Origin: Kineobactrum salinum
GTDB lineage: Bacteria > Pseudomonadota > Gammaproteobacteria > Pseudomonadales > Halieaceae
Assembly: GCF_010669285.1 (NCBI RefSeq)
Contig: NZ_CP048711.1
Location: forward strand, 4,216,001 to 4,280,000
Reading direction: 5' to 3'
DNA length: 64,000 nt
Shown piece by piece: positions 23,433 to 29,878 of this stretch (position 1 is its first letter; each line of letters starts with the position of its first letter). Below the pieces are notes generated by a model that worked only from the letters and a program-made list of their open reading frames with translations, was not told the DNA's origin and did no database searches. The translations under genes and the position numbers were made by a program.

Positions 23433-23842
23433 GAGCGGGTCTCCTCGTACAGTTGACGCAGGTCCTCTTCACTGAATCCTGTGTCAGTGGTCAGTTGTTT
23501 GATGGCCCTGGTGTTGTTGTCGTGAAAACGCTGGAGGGCTTTGAGTATGGGGAGGTAGTGTTTGAGCGAGTTTGTCACTTTGGGTAGCAAGTGGTATTCG
23601 CTCAACCTGTCAGCTAAATTACCGACGGACCAGTGCAGCTCTTTCTTGTGGATAGCCATCAATGCGTAGTCGGGGAGCAGCAGACCGACGGCACAGCGGT
23701 TCGGGTGGTCGAGGGAGGAGTAGACGCAACCGCTGCCGTTTGCGTTCATCGCGCGAGTGCCTTGTTTTTTCAGGAGCGTGAGCGCGTGTCCTGCGACCTT
23801 TGACGCGGGCCAGTTGTCGGCGTGCATTTGTACGATGTCCAT
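23429..23842 (-). CDS. hypothetical protein, 137 aa, paralogue of the 158-aa protein at 18.7 kb
   Basis: Start at the ATG 23842 with an AGGAG site. Shares LKKQGTR, GSGCVYSS, RCAVGLLLPD and LKALQRFHDN in order with the other paralogue. It is the first gene of the long leftward operon that runs to about 16.4 kb and is driven by the promoter at 23,887-23,914. Confidence 0.7.
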   Translation of the reverse strand: MDIVQMHADNWPASKVAGHALTLLKKQGTRAMNANGSGCVYSSLDHPNRCAVGLLLPDYALMAIHKKELHWSVGNLADRLSEYHLLPKVTNSLKHYLPILKALQRFHDNNTRAIKQLTTDTGFSEEDLRQLYEETRS

Positions 23843-23886
23843 CACTTGCTCCTGTAAGTGCCCCGCTGCATCAGCGAGGAAGTGAC

Positions 23887-23914
23887 GATATAGGTAACAC
23901 CTATACCGCGTCAA
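23887..23914 (-). promoter_or_regulatory. leftward promoter overlapping two operators
   Basis: Read leftward: TTGACG (23,914-23,909), a 16-bp spacer, TATATC (23,892-23,887). It lies 45 bp before the first gene of a long operon. Both boxes are covered by operator half-sites, a textbook arrangement for repression. Confidence 0.75.
23890..23904. promoter_or_regulatory. operator palindrome, copy 5
   Basis: ATAGGT-AAC-ACCTAT in a full 17-bp TATAGGT...ACCTATA context; overlaps the -10 and spacer of the leftward promoter. Centre-to-centre distance to copy 6 is 24 bp. Confidence 0.8.
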
Positions 23915-23928
23915 TAGGTAATACCTAT
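23914..23928. promoter_or_regulatory. operator palindrome, copy 6
   Basis: ATAGGT-AAT-ACCTAT abutting the -35 of the leftward promoter. The only place in the window where two copies are paired, which suggests cooperative binding. Confidence 0.8.
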
Positions 23929-24046
23929 ATTTCTGTTTGAGGCTCCGTCCAGAGATGTGCCCTGGCCCGGGGGTGGCGTAGCCGCCCTGGCGCTGGGGCC
24001 TGGCCGGCTGCCGCTCCTGGCGCCGGGCCGGGGCGGAGTGGAAACG

Positions 24047-24070
24047 AGAAAAAGCCCCCCGTGAGGGGGC
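24047..24070 (-). terminator. intrinsic terminator of the 24.1-27.1 kb operon
   Basis: Read leftward: GCCCCC-TCACG-GGGGGC followed by TTTTT, 8 bp after the stop of the 244-aa gene. A classic Rho-independent terminator separating this operon from the next leftward promoter. The GC-rich 110 bp between them (23,935-24,045) holds nothing else that I can identify. Confidence 0.88.
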
Positions 24071-24077
24071 AGTGTTG

Positions 24078-24812
24078 CTAGCTGCGGCGACCGCGCAGGG
24101 CTGCGAGGATCGAGGCGCTACCCTCGGCTTTCTGCTCCTGCTTACGAGCCTCGTCCTTCTCCATCAGGCTGGCGGCCTCCTCGAAGCTGAACGCCTCGAC
24201 CCACACGGTGGGCGACACCTGCTGCGAGTACAACGGCAGCGGGAAGGGGCGGTTGGTGCCGCTCTCCGCGACCTGCGCGTGGTAGAACAGGATGCTGAAC
24301 ACGTTGTGCAGCTTGTCCAGCTCCTCCAGCTGCTCGGCGAACGAGGGCGTCTCGTCGTCCCACGGCATGTCCTGCTGCGCAGCCCAGTCGGCCACGGACA
24401 GCTCAAGGCCGTCGACCCCGCGGCTGGCGCCTGTGCTCCGTGCCACCAGATTGTGCTGGTCGAGCTGGCAGCGGCGAGCGGTGTACCACACGTTGCGTGT
24501 GCATTGCTTCAGGATCGCCTTGAGGTGCGGCTGGCACAGCGTCGGCTTGGCCGCGGGGCACAAGTTGATGACGATCTCATCCAGCGGGATGCCTGCCAGA
24601 TAAGAATCGACCACTGCCCGTTGAACTTCGTCGAGGTTGGCCCACCCGGACATGGTCTCGAAGGCCTTGGAGACCATGAAGCGCAGGGCTTCGGTTTCCA
24701 CGATCTCGATGTCGTGCGTGGCTGCTTTGGCTTCTTGCGGGCTCGGCTGTGGGGGGTAGACCAGCGTGTCGATTTCGCTGAAGTTGTTTACTGCTTGAGT
24801 TGCTGCGTTCAT
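24078..24812 (-). CDS. hypothetical protein, 244 aa
   Basis: ATG with a GGAG site. Residues 50-140 form a helical domain (EALRFMVSKAFETMSGWANLD and DEIVINLCPAAKPTLC). Residues 150-185 are acidic (DDETPSFAEQLEELDKLHN) and the C-terminus is a charged helix ending in RGRRS. Family not recognised. Last gene of the operon, followed by the terminator. Preceded by a copy of the two-hairpin RNA element. Confidence 0.7.
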   Translation of the reverse strand: MNAATQAVNNFSEIDTLVYPPQPSPQEAKAATHDIEIVETEALRFMVSKAFETMSGWANLDEVQRAVVDSYLAGIPLDEIVINLCPAAKPTLCQPHLKAILKQCTRNVWYTARRCQLDQHNLVARSTGASRGVDGLELSVADWAAQQDMPWDDETPSFAEQLEELDKLHNVFSILFYHAQVAESGTNRPFPLPLYSQQVSPTVWVEAFSFEEAASLMEKDEARKQEQKAEGSASILAALRGRRS

Positions 24813-24845
24813 GGTGGATCTCCTTTACCGCTGTGCGGTTGGTTG

Positions 24846-24890
24846 TTGAGCGTAATTGCTCACGGGATAGCACCCCCATTTCTGAGGGGT
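24846..24890 (-). promoter_or_regulatory. two-hairpin RNA element, copy F
   Basis: Hairpin 1 pairs CACCCCC with GGGGT around ATTTCTGA; hairpin 2 pairs TGAGC with GCTCA around GTAATT (plus-strand reading). It fills the gap between the 61-aa stop and the 244-aa gene. A third small hairpin (ACCGC-TGT-GCGGT, 24,827-24,839) precedes the ribosome site. Confidence 0.68.
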
Positions 24891-24895
24891 AGGGG

Positions 24896-25081
24896 TCAGG
24901 CCGCTTGTTGCTTGGCCTTGGTCAGGTACCAGTGGCCGTTGTCTTGTTCAAGGGCCAGTGGCTCACCGACGATCTTGATGACCGCGGCGATGTCGTGCGC
25001 TGTCGTCTCACCGGGCACGAAACAGGTGCCGTGTGTGGTGATCTGGTTGGCGGCGTTTACGTGAAAGTGGTTACCACCCAT
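24896..25081 (-). CDS. hypothetical protein, 61 aa
   Basis: Start at the ATG 25081 (MGGNHFHVNAANQ); the longer 98-aa reading overlaps the upstream gene and is rejected. Mostly beta (TTHGTCFVPG, AAVIKIVGEPLAL), ending in a short basic helix. Unknown family. Confidence 0.62.
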   Translation of the reverse strand: MGGNHFHVNAANQITTHGTCFVPGETTAHDIAAVIKIVGEPLALEQDNGHWYLTKAKQQAA

Positions 25082-25083
25082 GG

Positions 25084-25290
25084 TTACATCTCCATCCAGT
25101 GACAGGTTGAGTGAAGGCCAGCGCTGTGGCCGTCCGAGGCGTACTCCAGCAGCAGGCTGTCGCCGCGTGGATCTGCCTCGGGCTGTTGGCACCGGCTACT
25201 GCCAGCGTTCAGTAGAGAGACGCACGCGGGCTCTGAGTAGGTGTCCTCGCCGAAGATCTCCTGCATGATCTCGTCCATTTCGTATGACAT
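25084..25290 (-). CDS. hypothetical protein, 68 aa
   Basis: ATG with an AAGGAG site. The first 17 residues form an acidic amphipathic helix (YEMDEIMQEIFGED); the rest is polar with three cysteines. Not recognised. The stop is 3 bp before the next start. Confidence 0.58.
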   Translation of the reverse strand: MSYEMDEIMQEIFGEDTYSEPACVSLLNAGSSRCQQPEADPRGDSLLLEYASDGHSAGLHSTCHWMEM

Positions 25291-25307
25291 GTGTTGCTCC
25301 TTCGTTT

Positions 25308-25357
25308 ACAGGCGGGATGCCTGTTCACGAGCCAACACCCCCCATTGCTGGAGGGTG
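25308..25357 (-). promoter_or_regulatory. two-hairpin RNA element, copy E
   Basis: Hairpin 1 pairs CACCC with GGGTG around ATTGCTGGA; hairpin 2 is ACAGGC-GGGAT-GCCTGT (plus-strand reading). The stem sequence differs completely from copies A and F, but pairing is kept. Confidence 0.7.
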
Positions 25358-25362
25358 TGTGG

Positions 25363-25650
25363 TTAGGGGGTGATGCGGACCAGCGCGGCAACGCTCCCGA
25401 ACTGGTTGACGCTGGCCCTTTTCCCTGTGTCCTTGACCACGCCGGCCGCAGTGAGGGCTTCGAGGATGCCAGTGTTCTCGCTCCACGTTTTGATCCACGT
25501 GTGCTCGTGCGGGCAGCGCACCTCGGGGATGTTCACCGATGCTGTGGCGATCGGAGAGCCGTCGCTGGCGTCTACCAGCTGGAGGGCCGCGCGACCGTTG
25601 TTATAGGCCGCTTGACGGAGGACGCAGTTGAAGTTCAGGAATGTGATCAT
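25363..25650 (-). CDS. hypothetical protein, 95 aa
   Basis: A compact alpha/beta protein: FLNFNCVLRQAAYNNGRAAL, VDASDGSPIATASVNIPE, a helix ILEALTAAGVV and a closing FGSVAALVRITP. The same layout occurs in small proteins of plasmids and phages, so it is probably a conserved accessory gene; function unknown. Confidence 0.68.
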   Translation of the reverse strand: MITFLNFNCVLRQAAYNNGRAALQLVDASDGSPIATASVNIPEVRCPHEHTWIKTWSENTGILEALTAAGVVKDTGKRASVNQFGSVAALVRITP

Positions 25651-25668
25651 GGGTTGTGCTCCTATGTT

Positions 25669-25721
25669 CAGGGACGGTTGCCCTGTGCATGGGATAACAC
25701 CCCCATTATTGGAGGGCTGAG
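25669..25721 (-). promoter_or_regulatory. two-hairpin RNA element, copy D
   Basis: Hairpin 1: CCC/GGG around ATTATTGGA; hairpin 2: CAGGG-ACGGTTG-CCCTG (plus-strand reading). Conserved linker GGGATAACA between them. Confidence 0.7.
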
Positions 25722-25722
25722 G

Positions 25723-26109
25723 TTACTCGGTCGTTGACGGTTGCCAGAAGCCGGGCGCAGTCTCCGTGTACGACATCAGATCGAGGTACTGGGCCACTTG
25801 CCGCTCGCCGATGTTGTAGGGGCGTGAACGGTTGAGCAGGCTGTCAGTGATGAAGGAGGCGTTGGCGGCAATTGCTCGCTTAATCTCCTCGAAGTCAGGC
25901 TCTTTGCGGCCGCCCCGGTTGCCCTCGACGGATATGAAGACCACATCCCTGTCGGTGTAGTCGCCGCAGTTGGCTCGCTCTCCCCATGCCTTGCGGTATT
26001 TCTCGGTGGAGGAGCGAGATGACCCCTGACCTATGAACTTGGTCGCTTGGTCGGATTTGATCTGGTCCTTGGCGGTGTATGGGCCAGTGACTGGTAGGAT
26101 GACGCGCAT
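25723..26109 (-). CDS. hypothetical protein, 128 aa
   Basis: Starts MRVILPVTGPYTAKDQIKSD at 26109. Middle section DRDVVFISVEGNRGGRKEPD suggests an exposed loop between strands; the C-terminal half is helical. Not recognised. Flanked on both sides by the RNA element. Confidence 0.65.
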   Translation of the reverse strand: MRVILPVTGPYTAKDQIKSDQATKFIGQGSSRSSTEKYRKAWGERANCGDYTDRDVVFISVEGNRGGRKEPDFEEIKRAIAANASFITDSLLNRSRPYNIGERQVAQYLDLMSYTETAPGFWQPSTTE

Positions 26110-26119
26110 GGTGTGTTCC

Positions 26120-26167
26120 TTCTCGCAGGGAATTCTGCACAAGATAACACCCCCATTGCTGAGGGGT
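26120..26167 (-). promoter_or_regulatory. two-hairpin RNA element, copy C
   Basis: Hairpin 1: CCCC-ATTGCTGA-GGGG; hairpin 2: GCAG-GGAATT-CTGC (plus-strand reading), with the same AAGATAACA linker. About 20 bp of T/G-rich sequence separates it from the stop of the 103-aa gene. Confidence 0.68.
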
Positions 26168-26186
26168 TGGTGTTGGGGGGTTGGTG

Positions 26187-26498
26187 TTAGAACTCAATCC
26201 AAGGGATGCTGTGCTCCTTGAGCCACGCGGTGAGTGGAGCGTAGGTGTAGCCCCATCGGTTGGCGCGGATGACGAAGTTCTCGGGTGAGCCATTGTCTTC
26301 GACCCACCAGTCCATGCCGGGGACTTGCACACAGGTCGCTGTCCGCTGCAGCCAGTGTAGGTAGCCCGGGCTTGCTTCCCCCTGCGCTACCTGTTCCCGG
26401 GCCACTTCGATGTCGCTGGGGTCACCGTTTGGGATGTCTTTGGTGGAGATGCCAGCTTTGGTGGCCAGTATGCGGTGGAATGCTATGTCTAAGCCCAT
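26187..26498 (-). CDS. hypothetical protein, 103 aa
   Basis: Begins MGLDIAFHRILATKAG. Resembles a family of short phage proteins of the type 'MGLDI-x-F', with a later DWWVEDNGSPENFVIRANRW stretch. No catalytic motif. Flanked by RNA elements. Confidence 0.65.
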   Translation of the reverse strand: MGLDIAFHRILATKAGISTKDIPNGDPSDIEVAREQVAQGEASPGYLHWLQRTATCVQVPGMDWWVEDNGSPENFVIRANRWGYTYAPLTAWLKEHSIPWIEF

Positions 26499-26504
26499 GA
26501 TGTG

Positions 26505-26561
26505 CTCCTTGATGAGCGGAATTGCTCACGAGGCAATACCCCCATTATCGGAGGGCTGAGG
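26505..26561 (-). promoter_or_regulatory. two-hairpin RNA element, copy B
   Basis: Hairpin 1: CCC/GGG around ATTATCGGA; hairpin 2: TGAGC-GGAATT-GCTCA (plus-strand reading). In the mRNA the sequence CCTC before hairpin 2 could pair with the GGAG ribosome site of the next gene (26498 start). Confidence 0.7.
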
Positions 26562-27107
26562 TTACGCTGCGGCCTGGAAACCCCACTGTTCTTCCTGGTC
26601 TTGAAGAATCAGGGTGGTGCGTACCGTGTTGAAGTGCTGGATAGCCTCCTCCTCAGTGGTGAAGAGGGTGTGGCTGCGCAGGGCCATGCCGTCTCTACCT
26701 ACCCTGTCGTAGGTCTGCATGGAGGTGGAGCCGCCCCCCTTGTGGCTGTAGGAGGTGACCACCTGTATGTGGCGGTGGAAGCCGGTATAGTGGCAGACTG
26801 TTTTTATGTTCATGAGGATACTCCTGTGGCCTGTGGCGGCACGAGGCCGTTCCCGGGGAGGTTGACACTTGCCCTGTGTCCTTTGCCCTACACTGTATCT
26901 AGGGTGTGTCAGGGTTTGAGTACGAGGTGTTTGTCGGAACCGGTTCTCTCCCCTCTTCCGGGCGCACACCGCTTCCCACCAATCGCTATACATACCAAGG
27001 TGATGGCGCTTGCCCCCTGAGCTGATGTAGGTCTGCCATTGTTGCCGGTTTGCGATCCATGACATCCCCTTGAGGGTGCGCATGCTCGCGGAGGTGTTGT
27101 GCCGCAT
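26562..27107 (-). CDS. AP2-domain DNA-binding protein, with a possible second gene at its 3' end
   Basis: One open frame of 181 residues. Residues 9-60 are an AP2/ERF-like DNA-binding domain: KGMSWIANRQQWQTYIS, GKRHHLGMYSDWWEAVCARKR, matching the G-V-x-W-x-x-x-x-x-W-x-A and H-L-G-x-Y-x-x-x-x-E-A pattern of phage AP2 domains that often accompany HNH endonucleases. No HNH motif is seen. Residues 60-98 look non-native and a new start, MNIKTVCHYTGF (ATG 26813, AGGAG site), begins an 83-aa alpha/beta protein, so there are probably two genes joined by a base loss (a G4 run lies at the end of the AP2 domain). First gene of the operon. Confidence 0.6.
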   Translation of the reverse strand: MRHNTSASMRTLKGMSWIANRQQWQTYISSGGKRHHLGMYSDWWEAVCARKRGENRFRQTPRTQTLTHPRYSVGQRTQGKCQPPRERPRAATGHRSILMNIKTVCHYTGFHRHIQVVTSYSHKGGGSTSMQTYDRVGRDGMALRSHTLFTTEEEAIQHFNTVRTTLILQDQEEQWGFQAAA

Positions 27108-27169
27108 GTCAGTTGTCCTTTGTCGGAGGTCGGTTGACGGTTGGATGCGATACTGACGCCCACGGAGGG

Positions 27170-27219
27170 GTCTCCCGGTGAGCGAAATTGCTCACGAGAC
27201 AATACCCCCATTAGGGGTC
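27170..27219 (-). promoter_or_regulatory. two-hairpin RNA element, copy A
   Basis: Hairpin 1: CCCC-ATTA-GGGG; hairpin 2: outer GTCTC/GAGAC and inner GTGAGC/GCTCAC around GAAATT (plus-strand reading), the longest stem of the six copies. First copy of the series, 60 bp before the AP2 gene. Confidence 0.72.
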
Positions 27220-28063
27220 AATTGACGGTTGTCAAGTGTTAATTGTCGAGGGCCGAGGGACTGTTGACGTTGTTGACGTTTTGTTGACGTTTTTTTTGAG
27301 CAAACGTAACACCGTAGACCCGCATGTACACTGGGCTGGAGGGGTGGTTTTTGGCAGTGTTGACGTTGTTGACGTTTCTGCCGGTTAACTGGTAAATGAG
27401 ACACTCGATTTTAAAAGTGTTGGATTCTGTGCTTTCTGACCTTTAACGTCAACATGTCAACAAAACACTGTTATATCCTGTAAACCCAGCAACCGCGTGC
27501 CCTCCAGCTGTTGACGTTTCAGAAAAACAAACGTAACACATGTAACACCTTTGCCCGTTTGTGACGCCCTCTGTCCCCCGTCCCCCAAACTTGCACACAG
27601 GTCAAAGGTCACTGCAACCGAGCCAAGGGCCAAAAGGTAATATTCACAACCTTTTTCACCCGACCCTTTCTGTCCCTGTATGTCCCTCTAACAAGGACCA
27701 AGGACACGCGACGTATGCCTGTTGACAAGCGACATTACCCACAACACAACACCCCCATGCCTTGTGATGCCTCACCTGGCACAGGGCACCTGACCCAGGA
27801 CACAGGCCACCTGGCGTGGACGGAGGGCTGCTGACCCGAATCCCGGTAGGGGGTGGCTGCCTGTGGCACGTGACCTGTGACCTGTGCCACAGGACGCCTG
27901 ACAGCGTGCGTTGGCTTGCTACTGGGCGCGATGTGCGGGGAACTTTGTCGGGGGTCCCTGCGGCTTTCGGAAGTCGCTTGAGAGTGGACGCTTGTCGGGG
28001 GACAGGGGACCTGCGACGCGGGGACCCGTATAACGACACAGGCACCTGTCCACTGACATTTGT
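27220..28063. other. gene-free region with iterated TTGACGTT motifs, candidate replication origin
   Basis: About 840 bp without a supportable gene, between the leftward operon and the Rap1a-like pair. TTGACGTT occurs three times at 27,262-27,290, twice at 27,359-27,377, once near 27,510, with inverted AACGTCAA near 27,446. AACGTAACAC occurs near 27,303 and 27,530. The stretch 27,380-27,480 is comparatively AT-rich. The part from 27,700 has many short CCTG/CAGG and ACACAGG repeats. Iterons beside an AT-rich stretch at the point where transcription diverges are typical of a phage origin; no initiator gene with a matching site was identified. Confidence 0.5.
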
Positions 28064-28091
28064 CCCCTGCAAAAAATTCTGCGCTAAAAAA

Positions 28092-28417
28092 TTATTCGCA
28101 GGGGTGCCTTATCGCGAGGTAGCCAGCAATGGCTTCTTCTGGGGAGTATTTGCCCTCGGGGTCGAGCCTGGGCAGTGCGTACCGGATCTCTTCCTCCAGG
28201 GAGTCGCCTGTAACACCAGCGTCTGCCGAGGCACACCAACGAACGCCGGCAGTGGCGGCGATCACCCCTGGATAAACCCGGACATAAAGCCTGGGTTGGC
28301 GGGGTCGTTGTCGTACTGGAGGAACTCGACGAATTCCTTTGTAGTGAGTTCTTCACCAAAGGACAAAGGACACGTGACCAGGAGCAGGGCACAGAGGGCA
28401 GCAGAGCCCCTATTCAC
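28092..28417 (-). CDS. secreted Rap1a/Tai-like protein, paralogue 2, one 1-base deletion
   Basis: Repaired length 108 residues. GTG start at 28417 overlaps the stop of the paralogue upstream. Signal peptide of about 20 residues (AALCALLLVTCPLSFG). The mature part begins EELTTKEFVEFLQ and, after repair of a C4 run at 28,265-28,268, continues FMSGFIQGVIAATAGVRWC and ends in YLAIRHPCE. This G-x-x-x-x, C-P/A, L-x-x-x-P, F/H-P-C pattern is that of Rap1a/Tai proteins, whose known members are periplasmic immunity proteins of type VI peptidoglycan amidases. In a phage it may inhibit or bind a periplasmic muralytic enzyme. The fold assignment is by pattern only. Confidence 0.68.
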
Positions 28418-28715
28418 AGGGGAATTCACGCTGGAGCAGGTTCAGGACTCCCTCGCTATGAGGTAGGGGGAGGAGGTCTGGGTGGAGGGAGATCCGAGAA
28501 CGTACTAACGCTGACAGCTCAGTCAGGTCAAATGTTTCGGAGCACCAGAACGTATTCCGCGAACCGAAAGCAGCACCCATAACATACCCGTAGCTAAAGC
28601 TATCCACGTCAATGGAAGGCTCGGATTTTATTAACTGTACGAACTCGCCGGTAGTAGGTGCTCCAAAGGACAAAGGGCAAAGGACCAGAAACAAGGCAAA
28701 AAGGGCAGCGCGCAT
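28410..28715 (-). CDS. secreted Rap1a/Tai-like protein, paralogue 1
   Basis: 101 residues, ATG with GGAG site. Signal peptide ALFALFLVLCPLSFGA, cleavage near residue 18. The mature part has GEFVQLIKSE, a SYGYVMGAAFGSRNTFWC segment and ends in LLQREFPCE, with the two cysteines and C-terminal F-P-C of the Rap1a/Tai family. Tandem with a close paralogue. Driven by the leftward promoter at 28,742-28,771. Possible roles: superinfection or self-protection against a cell-wall enzyme. Confidence 0.72.
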   Translation of the reverse strand: MRAALFALFLVLCPLSFGAPTTGEFVQLIKSEPSIDVDSFSYGYVMGAAFGSRNTFWCSETFDLTELSALVRSRISLHPDLLPLPHSEGVLNLLQREFPCE

Positions 28716-28741
28716 AGAGGGTAACTCCTTGGATTTTCTGC

Positions 28742-28771
28742 ACTATACCTTGTTTCGCTGGTGGCTGCCAA
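28742..28771 (-). promoter_or_regulatory. leftward promoter of the Rap1a-like pair
   Basis: Read leftward: TTGGCA (28,771-28,766), 18-bp spacer, TATAGT (28,747-28,742). Start of transcription would fall near 28,735, 20 bp before the ATG. The operator copy 7 is centred about 56 bp upstream of that point, a position that suits activation rather than repression. Confidence 0.6.
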
Positions 28772-28783
28772 AGCGATAGGAGT

Positions 28784-28798
28784 ATAGGTATTACCTAT
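28784..28798. promoter_or_regulatory. operator palindrome, copy 7, between divergent operons
   Basis: ATAGGT-ATT-ACCTAT in the full TATAGGT...ACCTATA form. TATAAT follows at 28,801-28,806, an exact -10 for the rightward late operon, 8 bp before the terminase small-subunit ATG. The site could therefore switch the structural operon and the leftward pair together. Confidence 0.8.
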
Positions 28799-28813
28799 AT
28801 TATAATCGGGGCC

Positions 28814-29419
28814 ATGACTGAGCCCGCCACCTTCACAGACCCCGAGTACGCCCAAGTCCGTGGGATCTATGCGTATTTGAATATTGAGGCCCTGACCGTC
28901 CAGGAGGAGACCTTCTTCCTGAACCACATCCGTGGGGTCTCCCTGAGCGCGTCAGCGAAAGCGGCCGGCATGTCCCCGACCAGGGGAAAAGAGCTGCTGG
29001 GCCGGCCAGGCATGGACAAGCTGCGGGAGTATTTCCGCAACCAGATGATCCAGGGCATCCGCTTCGATATCGACGTGGCGACGAGCATGTACCTGGAGGC
29101 GCACCGCAAAGCCTTCAACGCGACCGAAGAGATCAAAGCGACCGACAGCCTCGCGAAGCTCCACATGCTGGGCGGGTTCGCCCCGGTGCAGGTCATCGTG
29201 CGTGAGCAGGAGACGAAAGAGGCCGAAGGCCGCGACATCACACCCCCGAAAACAACCAAAGCGCTCGAACGTATGGACGAGGTGGCGTTGATGCGCCTTG
29301 CCGATATGGACGGGCTGAATAGCCTGGACCCCGTGGCAGATGACGACGACACAGGTTCAGGGACACAGGACGGGGACGAGCCGAGCGCTGAACCCCAATG
29401 GGAGCTAGTAGATGACTGA
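28814..29419 (+). CDS. probable terminase small subunit
   Basis: 201 residues. The N-terminal half has a helix-turn-helix-like segment (VSLSASAKAAGMSPTRGKELLG) followed by helices MDKLREYF and YLEAHRKAFN and a TDSLAKLHMLGGF motif, which is the general layout of phage TerS proteins (DNA-binding domain, oligomerisation helices, acidic C-terminus). The tail is acidic (DDDDTGSGTQDGDEPSAE). It is the first gene of the rightward arm, two genes before TerL. Confidence 0.75.
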   Translation: MTEPATFTDPEYAQVRGIYAYLNIEALTVQEETFFLNHIRGVSLSASAKAAGMSPTRGKELLGRPGMDKLREYFRNQMIQGIRFDIDVATSMYLEAHRKAFNATEEIKATDSLAKLHMLGGFAPVQVIVREQETKEAEGRDITPPKTTKALERMDEVALMRLADMDGLNSLDPVADDDDTGSGTQDGDEPSAEPQWELVDD

Positions 29420-29696
29420 TGAAGCACTAGGAACCGCGCCGAGCGTGTCACTGGCCGATGTGCGGGCGAACATGGTCAACGTGGAGATCGTGAAGCACGT
29501 GTCGAAGTCGGGGCAGATCCTCCGCTGGGCAGTGATCGAGGCCCAGAACGGCTTCGCGGTCACTGGCCGGCCCTCCTGCGCCGTATCGGCCGAGAACGAC
29601 AACGCTGCGAAGGGGGAGAAGGTCGCCATCGAGAACACGGAGAACGAGATGTGGCCCCTGATGGGCTACGCGCTGCGCGAGAAACTGCAGTCGTGA
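29412..29696 (+). CDS. hypothetical protein between terminase subunits, 94 aa
   Basis: Overlaps the TerS stop. Beta-rich middle (QILRWAVIEAQNGFAVTG, AVSAENDNAAKGEKVAIENT) and a C-terminal helix MGYALREKLQS. Similar short proteins precede the terminase in other podoviruses, apparently as minor head or regulatory proteins; not recognised further. Confidence 0.7.
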   Translation: MTDEALGTAPSVSLADVRANMVNVEIVKHVSKSGQILRWAVIEAQNGFAVTGRPSCAVSAENDNAAKGEKVAIENTENEMWPLMGYALREKLQS

Positions 29697-29878
29697 GCGA
29701 CCGCCGCGATCCAGAGCGCCTCGGGCGTTACCTACACGACTACTACGATGACAAGCTGATGCTGGTCGTAGACCGCTACGCTGATGGCGCCTTCATGAGC
29801 AACGCGGTGCTGTATCCGGTGCTTTTGCTGGCCGGCTGCGGCGTCGCTGCACTGTTGAAGATCCTCGTTAGCGCGTGA
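29693..29878 (+). CDS. small tail-anchored membrane protein, 61 aa
   Basis: GTG start overlapping the upstream stop (GTGA) and a stop overlapping the TerL GTG. N-terminal polar part, then one membrane helix at about 36-58 (LYPVLLLAGCGVAALLKILVS). Function unknown. Confidence 0.62.
   Translation: MSDRRDPERLGRYLHDYYDDKLMLVVDRYADGAFMSNAVLYPVLLLAGCGVAALLKILVSA

Noticed and set aside
24072-25064. 330-aa rightward ORF opposite the 244-aa gene
   Set aside because: Its composition (Leu, Arg, Val, His) is typical of an antisense shadow in GC-rich DNA, and it crosses an intrinsic terminator and RNA element F.
27192-27404. 70-aa leftward ORF rich in Gln/Arg
   Set aside because: It is the translation of the TTGACGTT repeats and of part of RNA element A; no ribosome site and no normal protein composition.
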